NCBI GenBank assembly: GCA_913060665.1 | Contig: CAJXUY010000007.1 | Coordinates: forward strand, 62,001-126,000 | Length of the DNA: 64,000 nucleotides | Direction of reading: 5' to 3' | DNA from: an uncultured Oleiphilaceae bacterium | GTDB taxonomy: Bacteria > Pseudomonadota > Gammaproteobacteria > Pseudomonadales > Oleiphilaceae | Shown: piece by piece, positions 51,836 through 62,658 of the stretch | How positions within the stretch are numbered: position 1 is the first letter of the stretch | How the letters are laid out: the number at the start of each line of letters is the position of its first letter | Translations under genes and position numbers: made by a program | The notes under the pieces: model-generated | Database searches by the model: none | Told to the model about the DNA's origin: nothing | What the model saw: only the letters and a program-made list of their open reading frames with translations

Positions 51836-52927
51836 TCAGACGTTGAAGCGGAAGTGCATAACATCGCCGTCTTTAACGATGTAGTCTTTTCCTTCTAAGC
51901 CCCATTTACCTGCTTCTTTCGCACCTTGTTCACCGTTGAATTCAATGAAGTCATCATAAGACGTAACTTCTGCGCGAATGAAGCCTTTTTCGAAGTCGGT
52001 ATGAATAACGCCGGCGGCTTGAGGGGCTGTTGCACCGATAAATACGGTCCATGCTCTAACTTCTTTTACGCCTGCAGTGAAATAGGTTTGCAGTCCTAAT
52101 AGTGAGTATCCAGCGCGAATCACACGGTCTAAACCGGCTTCTTCCATACCCAGATCGGCAAGAAACTCTTCTTTTTCTTCGTCGTCGAGTTCGGCTATTT
52201 CTGCTTCTAATTTGTTGCAGATGGGAACTACTAATGCGTTTTCTTCTGCTGCTATAGCTCTCACTGTATCCAGGTGAGGGTTGTTTTCGAAGCCTTCTTC
52301 GTCGACATTGGCGATATACATCGTAGGCTTGATGGTCAGCAAGTGAAACTCCTGTAGAAGTGCTAGTTCTTCTTCTGAAAGGCCTGCTGTTCGCACTGGT
52401 TTTGCTTCATTAAGGTGTGGCAAAAGTCTTTCTAGGATATCAATCTGTGCTTTGGCTGTTTTATCACCGCCTTTGGCTATCCGGCCGATGCGTTTGATGC
52501 CTTTCTCAACACTATCAAGGTCAGATAGGGCGAGCTCTGTATTTATTACGTCGATATCTGCTGCTGGATCTATTTTTGAAGCTACGTGAATGACGTTCTC
52601 GTCATCAAAGCAGCGAACCACGTGTGCGATTGCGTCGGTTTCGCGGATGTTGGCTAGGAATTGGTTGCCTAAACCTTCTCCTTTTGAAGCCCCTGCTACA
52701 AGCCCTGCAATATCGACAAACTCCATTGTAGTTGCGAGTACGCGTTCCGGTTTGACTATAGCGGCTAGTTTATCCAAACGAGGGTCGGGCATAGGTACAA
52801 CGCCAGCATTTGGTTCGATGGTGCAGAATGGAAAGTTCTCTGCGCCTATACCTGCTTTGGTAAGTGCGTTAAATAGAGTCGATTTACCTACATTTGGTAG
52901 GCCGACAATGCCACATTTGAAACCCAT
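51836..52927 (-). CDS. ychF: Redox-regulated ATPase YchF
   Basis: From the ATG at 52927 the protein has 363 residues ([19 protein letters not shown]), the usual YchF length; six more upstream codons are open but not in the family. It is an Obg-like P-loop protein with NVGKST (G1), DIAGLV (G3) and the variant G4 (NxxE) that prefers ATP over GTP, plus a TGS domain ([13 protein letters not shown]). It acts in ribosome and redox homeostasis. It is downstream of pth in the standard order. Confidence 0.97.
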   Translation of the reverse strand: MGFKCGIVGLPNVGKSTLFNALTKAGIGAENFPFCTIEPNAGVVPMPDPRLDKLAAIVKPERVLATTMEFVDIAGLVAGASKGEGLGNQFLANIRETDAIAHVVRCFDDENVIHVASKIDPAADIDVINTELALSDLDSVEKGIKRIGRIAKGGDKTAKAQIDILERLLPHLNEAKPVRTAGLSEEELALLQEFHLLTIKPTMYIANVDEEGFENNPHLDTVRAIAAEENALVVPICNKLEAEIAELDDEEKEEFLADLGMEEAGLDRVIRAGYSLLGLQTYFTAGVKEVRAWTVFIGATAPQAAGVIHTDFEKGFIRAEVTSYDDFIEFNGEQGAKEAGKWGLEGKDYIVKDGDVMHFRFNV

Positions 52928-53113
52928 AAACGTAATCTCTAACAAGAGTGTATAAAAAAGAGGCGATATTATACCTGCAGTCAGGTCGCAAATAAATGGT
53001 GGTGGGTTCCTTAGTGAGGATTCTGTAGGGGTGTAATGTGAATTCTAGGTTTCTGAAAATGAATTGGTTGAGTTGGGCGGGTAGGGTGAGAAACAATATG
53101 GGGTATCGAGGGC

Positions 53114-53701
53114 TCAGGCTTTAAAGGCGTGTAGACGGTTCATGGCTTTTTGCCATTCGCCATTCACTATCTCGGGAAGTACTCGGTTGATTTCGTCATA
53201 GACGGCATTAAGCTGCTCGGTTTCTTGCTTGCCTATTCTGCCTAATACATGTCCGGTAACTCGTTCGCTGCTACCAGGGTGATCAATACCTAGGCGTAGC
53301 CTGTAAAACTGTTTGTTGCCGCCAAAGTGGCTGATAATATCCCTTAGTCCATTGTGTCCGCCGTGACCGCCACCTTGTTTGAGTTTAAGGGTTCCACAGG
53401 GTATATCAAGTTCATCATGTGCGACTAAGACTTCTTCAGGTTTTATTTTGAAGAATTGACAGAGGGCGTTAACGGATAACCCGCTACGATTCATAAATGT
53501 GGTGGGGTTTAGAAGGTGTAGATCATTACCGTGAAAATTAATTTTGGTATATAGGCCGTGATACTTTCTCTCTGGTCTTAGGCTGGTGCCAGCGCTTTTT
53601 GCGAGTTCTTCAACAAAAAGAGCCCCAGCGTTATGGCGGGTATTCTCGTATTCCTTGCCTGGGTTTCCCAGGCCAACGATTAAGCGAATATTATCCGGCA
53701 T
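53114..53701 (-). CDS. pth: Peptidyl-tRNA hydrolase
   Basis: The 195-residue protein has the Pth core: [17 protein letters not shown] with the catalytic His near 22, [24 protein letters not shown] and GGHNGLRDI. It recycles stalled peptidyl-tRNA. It lies 33 bases after rplY and before ychF, as in Pseudomonas. Confidence 0.97.
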   Translation of the reverse strand: MPDNIRLIVGLGNPGKEYENTRHNAGALFVEELAKSAGTSLRPERKYHGLYTKINFHGNDLHLLNPTTFMNRSGLSVNALCQFFKIKPEEVLVAHDELDIPCGTLKLKQGGGHGGHNGLRDIISHFGGNKQFYRLRLGIDHPGSSERVTGHVLGRIGKQETEQLNAVYDEINRVLPEIVNGEWQKAMNRLHAFKA

Positions 53702-53734
53702 GATCTGAGGCTCTCTTTCTAGGGCTAAGGAGGC

Positions 53735-54373
53735 TTATTCTTCGCCTGCTTCCTCTGATGCTGATTCTTCGCCTTCTTCTATCTTCTCACCCTTAGGCTT
53801 GTGTACTGCTGCAACAGGAAGATCGTGATCTTCGCCATGCTGAAGTGCTGCAATTGTAACGCCTTTTGGTAGAACAAGGTCTGACAAGTGGATGATGGTC
53901 TCAACATGAACATCAAGCATGTCGACTTCGATGAACTCTGGAAGATCGCCAGGCAGGCAGGTGATTTCAACATCTGAACACTGGTGAGAGATCGCTCCAC
54001 CTTCCATCTTAGCACCAACACACTCTTCTTCATTTGTGAAGTGAAGTGGAACATGTACGTTGATAGGCTGGTTTTTGCTTACACGCAAGAAATCAGCGTG
54101 CATGATTTCATCACGAGCAGGGTGACGCTGAAGATCTTTCAGGATAGCGCTTTCTTCTTTACCAGCAACGTTGATGGTAAGGATGTGAGAATAAAAAGCT
54201 TCGCTTTCTAAAGACTTAATGATCTCATTGTGCTTTAAGGTTAAAGATACTGGCTCTTTGTCGCCACCGTAAATGATAGCTGGAACCAAGTTCTCTAAAC
54301 GACGAAGGCGGCGGCTCGCACCTTTCCCCTTGTCTGCACGAACTTCTGCGTTTACTACAAATGCATTAGTCAT
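53735..54373 (-). CDS. rplY: 50S ribosomal protein L25 (CTC/TL5 form)
   Basis: The 212-residue two-domain form begins ADKGKGASRRLRR, the 5S rRNA-binding region, followed by a beta domain and an acidic tail (EEGEESASEEAGEE). The form is longer than the 94-residue E. coli L25. It binds 5S rRNA in the central protuberance. Confidence 0.96.
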   Translation of the reverse strand: MTNAFVVNAEVRADKGKGASRRLRRLENLVPAIIYGGDKEPVSLTLKHNEIIKSLESEAFYSHILTINVAGKEESAILKDLQRHPARDEIMHADFLRVSKNQPINVHVPLHFTNEEECVGAKMEGGAISHQCSDVEITCLPGDLPEFIEVDMLDVHVETIIHLSDLVLPKGVTIAALQHGEDHDLPVAAVHKPKGEKIEEGEESASEEAGEE

Positions 54374-54573
54374 TTGTTATTCCTCAATAAAAATATAAAC
54401 CTCTACTGCGATCTTGCGACCAGATCTGCAGTATGGGTGTTTCAAATGACGGCTAAAGCCGCCGGCTAATACGACAACGAGCTTCCAAAAGGAAGCCCGC
54501 TATCAAAATTCTCTATTTGTTACGGCGTTTTATTGGCCGAAGTGCGCTCTAATTAGTCAAATTATGCTCTAAA

Positions 54574-55518
54574 TTAGTCGAACATAGCGCTGATAGACTC
54601 TTCATTACAGATTCTACGAATTGACTCTGCAAGAAGGCTTGCCATCGAGAGGGGGCGGATTTTACCACATTTTAGTGCTTTGTCACTAAGCGGGATGGTG
54701 TCTGCCACAATTAGTTCGTCTAGTGTTGATGAGCTAATATTCTCAATTGCAGGACCAGAAAGTACCGGGTGGGTGATATAAGCTACTACTTTCTCTGCGC
54801 CGTGCTCTTTAAGCGCTTCTGCTGCCTTGCAGAGAGTGCCTGCGGTATCGACGATATCGTCGATTAGAATACAGGTTTTTCCTTTTACATCACCGATGAT
54901 ATGCATAACTTGTGATACGTTAGCTTTGGGGCGACGTTTGTCAATGATCGCCAAATCAACATCGTTTAGGCGCTTTGCCATGGCTCTTGCGCGAACAACG
55001 CCGCCTACATCTGGTGATACGACCATAAAGTTTTCGTAATTGGCGCGTTCAATGTCATCAACCAAGACTGGTGTGGCGTAGATGTTATCAACAGGGATAT
55101 CAAAGAACCCCTGAATTTGATCAGCATGAAGATCTACGGTCAGAAGGCGGTCTATGCCAACGCCTGTCATCATGTCTGCCACCACTTTGGCGCTAATCGC
55201 TACACGTTTTGAGCGTACGCGTCGGTCTTGTCGGGCATAGCCAAAGTAAGGGACAACTGCCGTAATTCGTGTGGCTGAAGCTCGGCGCAAGGCATCTGCC
55301 ATTACGATAAGCTCCATGATATTGTCGTTAGTAGGGTTGCATGTGGGCTGAATAATGAAAACGTCTCTTCCTCGAACATTTTCATTGATTTCTACTGAGA
55401 TTTCCCCATCGCTAAATTTCTCAACGACTGCATTTCCCATAGGGATGTGGAGAGCCTCAACGACTTGAGTAGCCAGTTTTGGATTAGCGTTACCAGTAAA
55501 TACCATTAACTTAGACAC
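54574..55518 (-). CDS. prs: Ribose-phosphate pyrophosphokinase
   Basis: I place the start at GTG 55518 (314 residues, reading [15 protein letters not shown]), with GAAGGT about nine bases upstream; the frame is open further up, but that part runs into the tRNA-Gln region and has no family content. Motifs are [39 protein letters not shown] and the PRPP loop DDIVDTAGT. It makes PRPP for nucleotides, histidine and tryptophan. Downstream are rplY and pth. Confidence 0.96.
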   Translation of the reverse strand: MSKLMVFTGNANPKLATQVVEALHIPMGNAVVEKFSDGEISVEINENVRGRDVFIIQPTCNPTNDNIMELIVMADALRRASATRITAVVPYFGYARQDRRVRSKRVAISAKVVADMMTGVGIDRLLTVDLHADQIQGFFDIPVDNIYATPVLVDDIERANYENFMVVSPDVGGVVRARAMAKRLNDVDLAIIDKRRPKANVSQVMHIIGDVKGKTCILIDDIVDTAGTLCKAAEALKEHGAEKVVAYITHPVLSGPAIENISSSTLDELIVADTIPLSDKALKCGKIRPLSMASLLAESIRRICNEESISAMFD

Positions 55519-55572
55519 GACGAATACCTTCAGGATAATTATCGAATATAGTATGATGAGGAGATAGAATAA

Positions 55573-55647
55573 TGGCTGGGGTGGCTGGATTCGAACCAAC
55601 GCATGACGGGATCAAAACCCGTTGCCTTACCGCTTGGCGACACCCCA
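55573..55647 (-). tRNA. tRNA-Gln (TTG anticodon)
   Basis: The - strand gives acceptor TGGGGTG/CACCCCA, D arm CGCCAAGCGGTAAGGC, anticodon loop TTTTGAT (anticodon TTG), T arm GTTGGTTCGAATCCAGC and encoded CCA, 75 bases in all. It lies between ispE and prs, the same place as in Pseudomonas. Confidence 0.97.
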
Positions 55648-55695
55648 GTAATATCATTTATGATACTCTTTCAGTTTCTTCAGTTTTGTTTGGTC

Positions 55696-56538
55696 TCAAC
55701 AAAATAAGGGGGAGGAGTTGAGTCCTTTACTTATGAAACCTTTAACGCTTTTGGGTAACTTAGAAAACGCTGATTCAGCTTCTTCTTTGGAGTCAAATGC
55801 TGCAAAAACACAAGCGCCTGTCCCCGTTAGTCTTGATCTACCATGTTTGTTAAGTTCATCAATTGCAAACTTTACCGCTGGGTATAGCTCACTAACAATG
55901 TTCTCGAAATCATTGTGGTAGTTCTTGACGTCTCCCTCAAGAGCGGGCGCTATTTTCATCTTTGGAGTGTCTCTTGTCAAGCGTTGGTGAGAAAAAATTT
56001 CTCCAGTGTCTACGTGACAATCGGGGGTTAGAACAATGTACCAATCTTCAGCGGGGTTTGCGGGGGTTAGGATTTCGCCTATTCCCTCTGCCCAAGCTGA
56101 ATGACCTTTAATGAATACAGGTACATCTGCGCCAAGGGTTAAGCCCAATTTCATTAGTTGTTTTATGCTTTGTTGGCAGTGCCATAAGTCGTTAAGAGCC
56201 ACCAATGTCGTGGCTGCATCGGAACTTCCTCCCCCAAGCCCTCCACCCATAGGTAATATTTTTTCAATATTAATAGCAACACCTGTGGTGACCTTTTTGT
56301 AGGGCCTGAGTAGCATTGCCGCTTTATAAATTAGATTGTCGTGTTGATTAACACCTCTTATGGCAGGGGATATTTCTATGACATCTTCTGGTATGGTTGT
56401 GAAGTGGAGGGAGTCACTACGATCAATAAATTGAAATAGTGTTTGAAGCTCGTGATAGCCATCTTCACGTCTGCCATTGATGTGGAGAAACAAATTAAGC
56501 TTTGCGGGCGCGGGTAGGGAGATGCGAGTCTGAGTCAT
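55696..56538 (-). CDS. ispE: 4-diphosphocytidyl-2-C-methyl-D-erythritol kinase
   Basis: From the ATG at 56538 the protein has 280 residues (MTQTRISLPAPAKLNLFL), matching the family start; an ATG nine codons earlier overlaps lolB. GHMP kinase motifs are PAPAKLNLFLHI, PMGGGLGGGSSDAA and the C-terminal RLTGTGACVFAAF. It phosphorylates CDP-ME in the MEP isoprenoid pathway. It follows lolB. Confidence 0.95.
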   Translation of the reverse strand: MTQTRISLPAPAKLNLFLHINGRREDGYHELQTLFQFIDRSDSLHFTTIPEDVIEISPAIRGVNQHDNLIYKAAMLLRPYKKVTTGVAINIEKILPMGGGLGGGSSDAATTLVALNDLWHCQQSIKQLMKLGLTLGADVPVFIKGHSAWAEGIGEILTPANPAEDWYIVLTPDCHVDTGEIFSHQRLTRDTPKMKIAPALEGDVKNYHNDFENIVSELYPAVKFAIDELNKHGRSRLTGTGACVFAAFDSKEEAESAFSKLPKSVKGFISKGLNSSPLFC

Positions 56539-56545
56539 ATTAATA

Positions 56546-57187
56546 TTAAGGTAATTGCCATTCATTGATAATAACGGTTATTTTGGCTTGTTGCTGTCTT
56601 AAAACTACTTTTTTGGGCAGGTTAATATTATTTAAAACGGTATATTTGGAGTAGTTAATCTGCCAGCCATTTTGGTTTAGTTGGGAAAGTTCTCCGCTAT
56701 TATTAAATTTCAACACTTTAATTTGATCTTTGGTTGACTGAATGGGCGCTGGAATTCCTTTAACCCAATATCTAAGTTGAGCGATTGGAAGGGGCCAGCC
56801 TATATGCTGTTGAATTAGTTTTGTGGGTTGGTAGGAGGTTATGGGGTCTTCACCCGACTCTGTCATCACTATGTAGTTGGGGTTGCCTTCAATTCGCGTG
56901 GCGCCGAGCCCAAAAATTGCGGATGAGAGGTCGATGATGAATTGGGCGTCTTGTTGTTTCCAGCGATTGATGACGGCGCTATCGATTCTTTCAGGAACTT
57001 TAACGCCTATTTTTCCTGAAAACTCCCAGTGATCAATGGCTGATAGCTGGGATATGGTTTCTTGCCATTCAGGTGGCTCTGCTAGTGTTAAAGGTATTTC
57101 TACGGTGCTCGCGCAGCCTTGCATTAGAAATGCAAGCAGTAAACCGGTTGCCCATAGTTGAGTCGTTGAGTGGGTAGAATTGCTCAT
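56546..57187 (-). CDS. lolB: Outer-membrane lipoprotein insertion protein LolB
   Basis: The 213-residue lipoprotein precursor has a lipobox (LMQGCAST) after a hydrophobic segment and the LolB core: WEFSGKIGVKVPE, LRYWVKGIPAP and a C-terminal strand pattern. It takes lipoproteins from LolA and inserts them in the outer membrane. It sits between the TPR lipoprotein and ispE, as in Pseudomonas. Confidence 0.93.
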   Translation of the reverse strand: MSNSTHSTTQLWATGLLLAFLMQGCASTVEIPLTLAEPPEWQETISQLSAIDHWEFSGKIGVKVPERIDSAVINRWKQQDAQFIIDLSSAIFGLGATRIEGNPNYIVMTESGEDPITSYQPTKLIQQHIGWPLPIAQLRYWVKGIPAPIQSTKDQIKVLKFNNSGELSQLNQNGWQINYSKYTVLNNINLPKKVVLRQQQAKITVIINEWQLP

Positions 57188-57199
57188 TTTTGTATGGGG

Positions 57200-58993
57200 T
57201 TAAGGCTGCTCTGTTGTTGGCTTAGTTGGAGTGGGTGCTCCGAGCCTTTTCATTGTATCTTCTACAATGGTATTAGTGCTTTCTTTTTTGAGTGACTCTT
57301 GCCATAGTGTGAGTGCGCTGTCCTTATCCCCGCTTTGCCATAGAACCTCGCCTAGGTGGGCGGCAACTTCAGGGTCGGGAAACTGCGAATAGGCGAGTGT
57401 TAAGTATTCGAGAGATTTTTCCAGATTTCCCATTCGATAATAAACCCAACCCATGCTATCTAGTATTGCTGGGTTATTAGGGTTTAGCTCATAAGCTTTT
57501 GTAATGAGTTCAAAAGCTTCCATCAATCTGGAGGTCTTGTCAGCTAGTGTATAGCCAAGCGCATTGAGTGCTACTGCGTTATTGGGGTCAGTTTTTAGTA
57601 TAGCGCGTAAGTCTTCTTCCATTTCATCTAGTCTCCCTGCTTTATCAAGTAGCATGGACCTTGAATATAGGAGTTTTGAGTTGGCAGGAAAGTCCATTAG
57701 TGCAATATTGATAGAGCCCAGTGCAAGGTCGTCTTCGTCAACGTCGAGTAATAAGTTAACCTCAATTAACCAGAAGTTTTCTGCTTGGTCAGGTGCGGCT
57801 TGCCTTAGTTTCTCCAGCCCCATTAGAGCTTCGTTAAGAAGGCCTTCTTGTGCCATCAAAAAACTCGCTCTGGAGATTGATGAGTAAAAGTGTGTGCCGC
57901 TTTCAACACTTAAGTAGTGTTGAATAGCTTTTTCGGTATCTTTATTTTTATCTGCAATTCTGCCGAGGTAAAAGTGTGATTCATTAGTATGCTGTTGAGA
58001 GTTTAGCAATAGATTGAATTGTTCAATGGCTTCTTCTTCATCTTTGTTTTCTAATGAAACTAATGCGTAAGATAATCTTAAACCTGCGACCTCTGGAAAC
58101 TGTCCCATTAATCCCTTAAAAACTGACTGTGCTTCATCTAGTTGATTATCGTCAATGAGTAGTCGTCCGTAGAGGGTGCCCATTTTTCGGTTTTCAGGAA
58201 AGTTGTCCGTTTGTTCTTCCAGGTACTGTATAGCCTCAGGTAATTTCTTTTGATCGTATAGCAGACCTGCTTGAAGTAGGATCGAGGGTTGAAAATCGGG
58301 TTCTTTGGTAAGCAGGGGGGCTAGTGTAGCGACGGCGTCGTTGGTATGCCCTGTATTCTTTTGCATTACTGCAAGACTGTATATGACCTCTTTATTGTGA
58401 GGGTGTCGCTGATACAAAGACATATAAAGGCTGAGAAGTGTTTGCTGCTCTTCTTCTGCGAGTGTTTTTGAGTGCACTGCTAGCCTATCTAGATCAGCGT
58501 CACCGTTAAGCTCAATGATTTTTTCCATGTACACCATCGCTTCTTCATATTTTTTATTGCGCGCATGGTGGAAGGCTGCGAGTTGGTTAGCTTCAATATC
58601 ATTGGGCTCAATTTCCGCCCAAACTTTTGAAAGTTGAAGTTGTGCGTTTCCGGCCTTTAGGTACTGTGCAATTCTGAAGGCGCGTTTGGTGATGGCTATA
58701 TCTTTTGTGTTTACTGCTTGTTGAACATAATTAAGTAGCGTTATGTCGTAACGCCCTCTTTGTGCTGCAATCTCTGCGGTTAATAATGCATACATGGTTT
58801 CTGGATCAAACTCTGAGTATTCAATTTCCGGGTCCGCTGAGGGGAATTGATCTGCTGCTTGCTCGGGTTTGTTGTCCGCTACTGATTGTGCATCTGCCTG
58901 AGAATTAAATGACTGAAGGGAGCAGCCTGAAGCCATAACCGAGAGTATGATTGGCGGTAGAAATCTAACGATGTTATTTACACTGAATTTCAT
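57200..58993 (-). CDS. TPR-repeat lipoprotein
   Basis: From the ATG at 58993 the protein has 597 residues, with a lipobox (VMASGCSLQ) near residue 25. A TTG start at 59014 would add seven. The rest is at least ten tetratricopeptide-like units (for example NPAILDSMGWVYYRMGNLEK). A protein of the same type lies at this place in Pseudomonas (next to lolB and hemA). It probably organises an outer-membrane or periplasmic complex; no partner is known. Confidence 0.88.
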   Translation of the reverse strand: MKFSVNNIVRFLPPIILSVMASGCSLQSFNSQADAQSVADNKPEQAADQFPSADPEIEYSEFDPETMYALLTAEIAAQRGRYDITLLNYVQQAVNTKDIAITKRAFRIAQYLKAGNAQLQLSKVWAEIEPNDIEANQLAAFHHARNKKYEEAMVYMEKIIELNGDADLDRLAVHSKTLAEEEQQTLLSLYMSLYQRHPHNKEVIYSLAVMQKNTGHTNDAVATLAPLLTKEPDFQPSILLQAGLLYDQKKLPEAIQYLEEQTDNFPENRKMGTLYGRLLIDDNQLDEAQSVFKGLMGQFPEVAGLRLSYALVSLENKDEEEAIEQFNLLLNSQQHTNESHFYLGRIADKNKDTEKAIQHYLSVESGTHFYSSISRASFLMAQEGLLNEALMGLEKLRQAAPDQAENFWLIEVNLLLDVDEDDLALGSINIALMDFPANSKLLYSRSMLLDKAGRLDEMEEDLRAILKTDPNNAVALNALGYTLADKTSRLMEAFELITKAYELNPNNPAILDSMGWVYYRMGNLEKSLEYLTLAYSQFPDPEVAAHLGEVLWQSGDKDSALTLWQESLKKESTNTIVEDTMKRLGAPTPTKPTTEQP

Positions 58994-59300
58994 CTTGTTA
59001 TTTATTCGCAGCAATTATTAAGCTTTATGATGACACAAGAAAAAAAATAAGCCTACCATCAAAAGTAAAAATTAAATGACGGTAATTTTTACTTAATATC
59101 ATTTGCTTAAGGCGTTGCCGTGTTTGTTTTCCTCATTGCTGCATTTATTGGCTTTAATCAAGGAATATGGAAGGTGTTTTCATTATTCTCTCGCTCTCGT
59201 GACAATTATTCACAACTGTAGCGCAGGGTTGAGTGGTCTTATTGCTGTACGCCCTGTAAAATGCGGATTTTCAAAATCTAGTAAAGGTTCTTCAGATTAT

Positions 59301-60587
59301 ATGGCGTTGCTGGCGTTAGGTATTAATCATAAAACGGCTTCGGTTGCAGTACGCGAAAAGGTGGCCTTTTCGCCAGAACTGATAGTGGCTGCGCTTCAGG
59401 AGGCTCAGCAAGTTTCTGCTGTGAGTGAGGTGGCGATCTTATCAACCTGTAATCGAACCGAGCTTTATTGCGCTACAGGGCTTGAGGGTAGCCGCGCGCT
59501 ACTGGAATGGCTGGGGGAGTATCATGACCTTCAGTTAGGCGAGCTAGAGTCTTGTAGTTATGCTCATTGGAATGAAGACGCTGCTAGACATATGATGAAG
59601 GTAGCTAGTGGGTTAGACTCGTTAGTTTTAGGCGAACCTCAAATTTTAGGGCAATTAAAGTCGGCCTATGCCACGGCCCGTGATGCTGAAACAGTTGGCG
59701 GTGAGTTGGGTCGGTTGTTTGAGCAAACTTTTTCGGTAGCCAAGCGGGTTAGAACTGATACTGCCATTGGTGAAAACCCCGTTTCTGTTGCTTATGCTGC
59801 GGTGCATTTGGCGAGCCACCTCTTCTCGGACATGAGCCAAAACCGAGCGCTATTGATCGGAGCGGGTAAAACCGTTGAGTTGGTCGCTCGTCACCTTAAA
59901 GAAGCGGGTGTTCGTGATATTACTGTTGCAAACAGAACGTTATCAAGGGCTCAAGAGCTTGCCCAAGAGATTCAAGGCGACGCGATTTTGCTATCGGATA
60001 TTCCTGATCGTCTTCCTTACGCAGATATTGTTATTGCGTCCACGGCTAGTCAGTTGCCTATTTTAGGGAAGGGGGCGGTTGAACGAGCGCTGAAAATGCG
60101 GAAGCATCGCCCTATTTTTATGGTTGATATAGCGGTACCTCGTGATATAGAGCCTCAGGTTAGTGAGCTTGACGATGTATACCTTTATACTGTTGATGAT
60201 CTAAAACAGGTTATTGATGAAAATGTTAAATCTCGAGAAGGTGCTGCTCGAGAAGCCGAGCACCTGGTTGAGAGTGGTGCGGCTGAATTTATGTTTCAGA
60301 TCCGAGCACTCTCAGCGAGCAGTACGTTAAAGCAGTTTCGCGGTCAGGTAGAAGATATTAGGGATACCGAAGTAGAGAAGGCATTAAGAGTTATTCGAAA
60401 CGGTGGTGACCCTGAGGCTGCGATGAAGGGATTGGCGCGAGGGTTAACCAATAAGATAATTCATAGTCCCACGGTTCAGGTTCGTAAAGCGTCTGCTGAG
60501 GGTCGAGTAGAAGTAACCGATTGGTTAAGAGAGTTATTTGAACTGCCTACCTCCAAGCAAGACTCTTCTACAGTAGATAAGCGTTAG
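59301..60587 (+). CDS. hemA: Glutamyl-tRNA reductase
   Basis: The start is the ATG at 59301 ([19 protein letters not shown]); the frame is open to 59103, but that 66-residue stretch is not in the family. The protein has 428 residues, with STCNRTELY (catalytic Cys), an NADPH domain ([16 protein letters not shown]) and a C-terminal dimerisation domain. It reduces glutamyl-tRNA to the 5-aminolevulinate precursor. The 286-base gap to the divergent TPR gene holds both promoters; I see no clear operator there. Confidence 0.96.
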   Translation: MALLALGINHKTASVAVREKVAFSPELIVAALQEAQQVSAVSEVAILSTCNRTELYCATGLEGSRALLEWLGEYHDLQLGELESCSYAHWNEDAARHMMKVASGLDSLVLGEPQILGQLKSAYATARDAETVGGELGRLFEQTFSVAKRVRTDTAIGENPVSVAYAAVHLASHLFSDMSQNRALLIGAGKTVELVARHLKEAGVRDITVANRTLSRAQELAQEIQGDAILLSDIPDRLPYADIVIASTASQLPILGKGAVERALKMRKHRPIFMVDIAVPRDIEPQVSELDDVYLYTVDDLKQVIDENVKSREGAAREAEHLVESGAAEFMFQIRALSASSTLKQFRGQVEDIRDTEVEKALRVIRNGGDPEAAMKGLARGLTNKIIHSPTVQVRKASAEGRVEVTDWLRELFELPTSKQDSSTVDKR

Positions 60588-60712
60588 CGTCTGCTGGCTC
60601 ATCATTAAGCGCCTTTGAATATTACAATTTCTCAGTTATTTATGATTATTCCCGCTTTATTCATATAGAATACGGTAACTTGATTTAATAGAACAATGGT
60701 AAAAAAACCAAG

Positions 60713-61798
60713 ATGAAAGCATCAATAGTTGCAAAACTGGACAACATTAGTGAGCGCTACGAAGAAATTGCCGCTCTGCTCAGTGATCCAGGTGTTATTT
60801 CAGATCAGAATAAATTTCGTGACCTGTCTAAGGAATATGCTGAACTAGAGCCTGTTGTTAAGTGTTTTGGTGACTATAAACAGGTAGATGACGATATTGA
60901 AGAAGCGAATATGCTGCTTCAAGATGGCGATTCTGATATGCGTGAAATGGCCCAGGAAGAGCTTTCTGAAGCAGAAGCGCGCAAAGAATTGCTAGGGCTT
61001 GAGTTGCAAAAACTTCTGTTGCCTAAAGACCCGAATGACACTCATAACGTATTCCTTGAAATTAGAGCGGGTACCGGTGGTGATGAAGCTGCTATTTTTG
61101 CGGGTGATTTGTTCAGAATGTATTCCCGTTACGCAGAAACCCAGCGCTGGAAAGTTGAAGTTGTAAGCGAGAGTTTGGGTGAGCATGGTGGTTATCGTGA
61201 GATTATCACTCGATTAGTGGGTGATGGCGTTTATGGTCAACTGAAATTTGAGTCTGGTGCTCACAGAGTACAGCGTGTACCTGAAACAGAGTCACAGGGT
61301 CGAATACATACCTCAGCATGTACTGTTGCGGTAATGCCTGAAGCAGATTCTTTGGAAGAAATTGATATAAATAAAGGTGACCTTAGGATAGATACCTTTA
61401 GGGCATCGGGTGCGGGCGGTCAGCATGTTAACAAAACTGACTCAGCTATTCGATTGACTCACTTGCCAACGGGTATTGTGGTTGAGTGTCAGGATGAGCG
61501 GTCTCAGCACAAAAATAAAGCAAGAGCGATGTCGTTATTGCAAGCCAAACTTAATTCTTCGCAGAAAGATGCTGCGGATAAAGAACAAGCAGATGCACGT
61601 AAGAGCTTGGTAGGTAGTGGTGATCGGTCAGAACGAATACGCACCTATAACTACCCGCAGGGACGTATTACTGATCACCGCATCAATCTAACATTGTATA
61701 AGCTGGCTGAAGTGACCGAGGGTGACTTGAACCCTGTCATTGAGCCGCTGTTACAGGAGTATCAGGCTGACCTTCTGGCCTCGTTAAGCGAAGATTAA
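60713..61798 (+). CDS. prfA: Peptide chain release factor 1
   Basis: The 361-residue protein has the GGQ motif ([16 protein letters not shown]) for peptide release and, in place of the RF1 PAT/PVT codon-recognition tripeptide, PET ([15 protein letters not shown]). It decodes UAA and UAG. The stop overlaps prmC by one base (TAATG), which couples the factor to the enzyme that methylates its Gln. Confidence 0.97.
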   Translation: MKASIVAKLDNISERYEEIAALLSDPGVISDQNKFRDLSKEYAELEPVVKCFGDYKQVDDDIEEANMLLQDGDSDMREMAQEELSEAEARKELLGLELQKLLLPKDPNDTHNVFLEIRAGTGGDEAAIFAGDLFRMYSRYAETQRWKVEVVSESLGEHGGYREIITRLVGDGVYGQLKFESGAHRVQRVPETESQGRIHTSACTVAVMPEADSLEEIDINKGDLRIDTFRASGAGGQHVNKTDSAIRLTHLPTGIVVECQDERSQHKNKARAMSLLQAKLNSSQKDAADKEQADARKSLVGSGDRSERIRTYNYPQGRITDHRINLTLYKLAEVTEGDLNPVIEPLLQEYQADLLASLSED

Positions 61799-62643
61799 TG
61801 TCTGTATCGATAGCTGATTTGCTGCGTCAGGCAGACTTGCCTGAATCAGACACACCTAATTTGGACAAAGAGATATTGCTCTGTCATGTGTTAAATAAAG
61901 ACAGGGCATACCTTTATACCTGGCCCGAAAAGGTACTCAACCCCTCTCAATTGACCGCTTTTTCAATCTTGCTCGAACGCCGTAATGCAGGCGAGCCCGT
62001 TGCTTATCTAACGGGAATTAGGGAGTTTTGGTCCCTGCCGCTAAATGTACATCCATCCACTCTTATCCCTCGGCCCGATACTGAACGTTTAGTGGAAGTC
62101 GCGCTTGAGTTAACATCCTGCGAGCCTTTACATGTTGTTGATCTTGGTACAGGTACGGGCGCAATTGCATTGGCGCTAGCATCAGAAAGAGTTCAGTGGA
62201 TGGTGACGGGTATAGATCAGTCAGAGGAGGCTGTTTGTTTAGCGAAAGAGAATGCCCGCATTAATCAATTGGAGCGAGTAGAATTTAAGGTGGGCTCTTG
62301 GTGTGATGAGCTGGCCTCAAGAAGTGTCGACTTGATGATAAGTAACCCTCCTTATATATCGGATTCAGACCCCCATTTGTCACAAGGAGATGTTCGTTTT
62401 GAGCCTTTGTCGGCTTTGGTTGCTGCACAAAACGGATTATCTGATATCGTTGATATTGCAAAGCAATCCAGTGTCTGCTTAAAGGATCAAGGGTGGCTGA
62501 TGGTAGAGCACGGCTTTGAGCAGGCAGGTGATGTACGACAGATTTTTAAAACCTGCGGGTATTCTAGTGTCGCGAGTTATCAGGACTTATCAGGCAATGA
62601 TCGCGTTACCGTTGGGCGTTGGTTAGTGGTGGAAACTCAATGA
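61798..62643 (+). CDS. prmC: Release-factor glutamine methyltransferase
   Basis: The 281-residue SAM methyltransferase has VVDLGTGTGAIALALA (SAM loop) and SNPPYI (substrate Gln). It methylates the GGQ glutamine of RF1 and RF2. Its ATG overlaps the prfA stop and moeB follows 15 bases later. Confidence 0.97.
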   Translation: MSVSIADLLRQADLPESDTPNLDKEILLCHVLNKDRAYLYTWPEKVLNPSQLTAFSILLERRNAGEPVAYLTGIREFWSLPLNVHPSTLIPRPDTERLVEVALELTSCEPLHVVDLGTGTGAIALALASERVQWMVTGIDQSEEAVCLAKENARINQLERVEFKVGSWCDELASRSVDLMISNPPYISDSDPHLSQGDVRFEPLSALVAAQNGLSDIVDIAKQSSVCLKDQGWLMVEHGFEQAGDVRQIFKTCGYSSVASYQDLSGNDRVTVGRWLVVETQ

Positions 62644-62658
62644 TTGAAGGAGGGTGTC

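Noticed and set aside
55519-55599. Upstream extension of prs by 27 codons
   Set aside because: It runs into the tRNA-Gln gene and is hydrophobic non-family sequence; the GTG at 55518 has a ribosome-binding site.
59103-59300. N-terminal extension of hemA by 66 codons
   Set aside because: The family begins at [19 protein letters not shown]; the extra part looks like translated promoter DNA.
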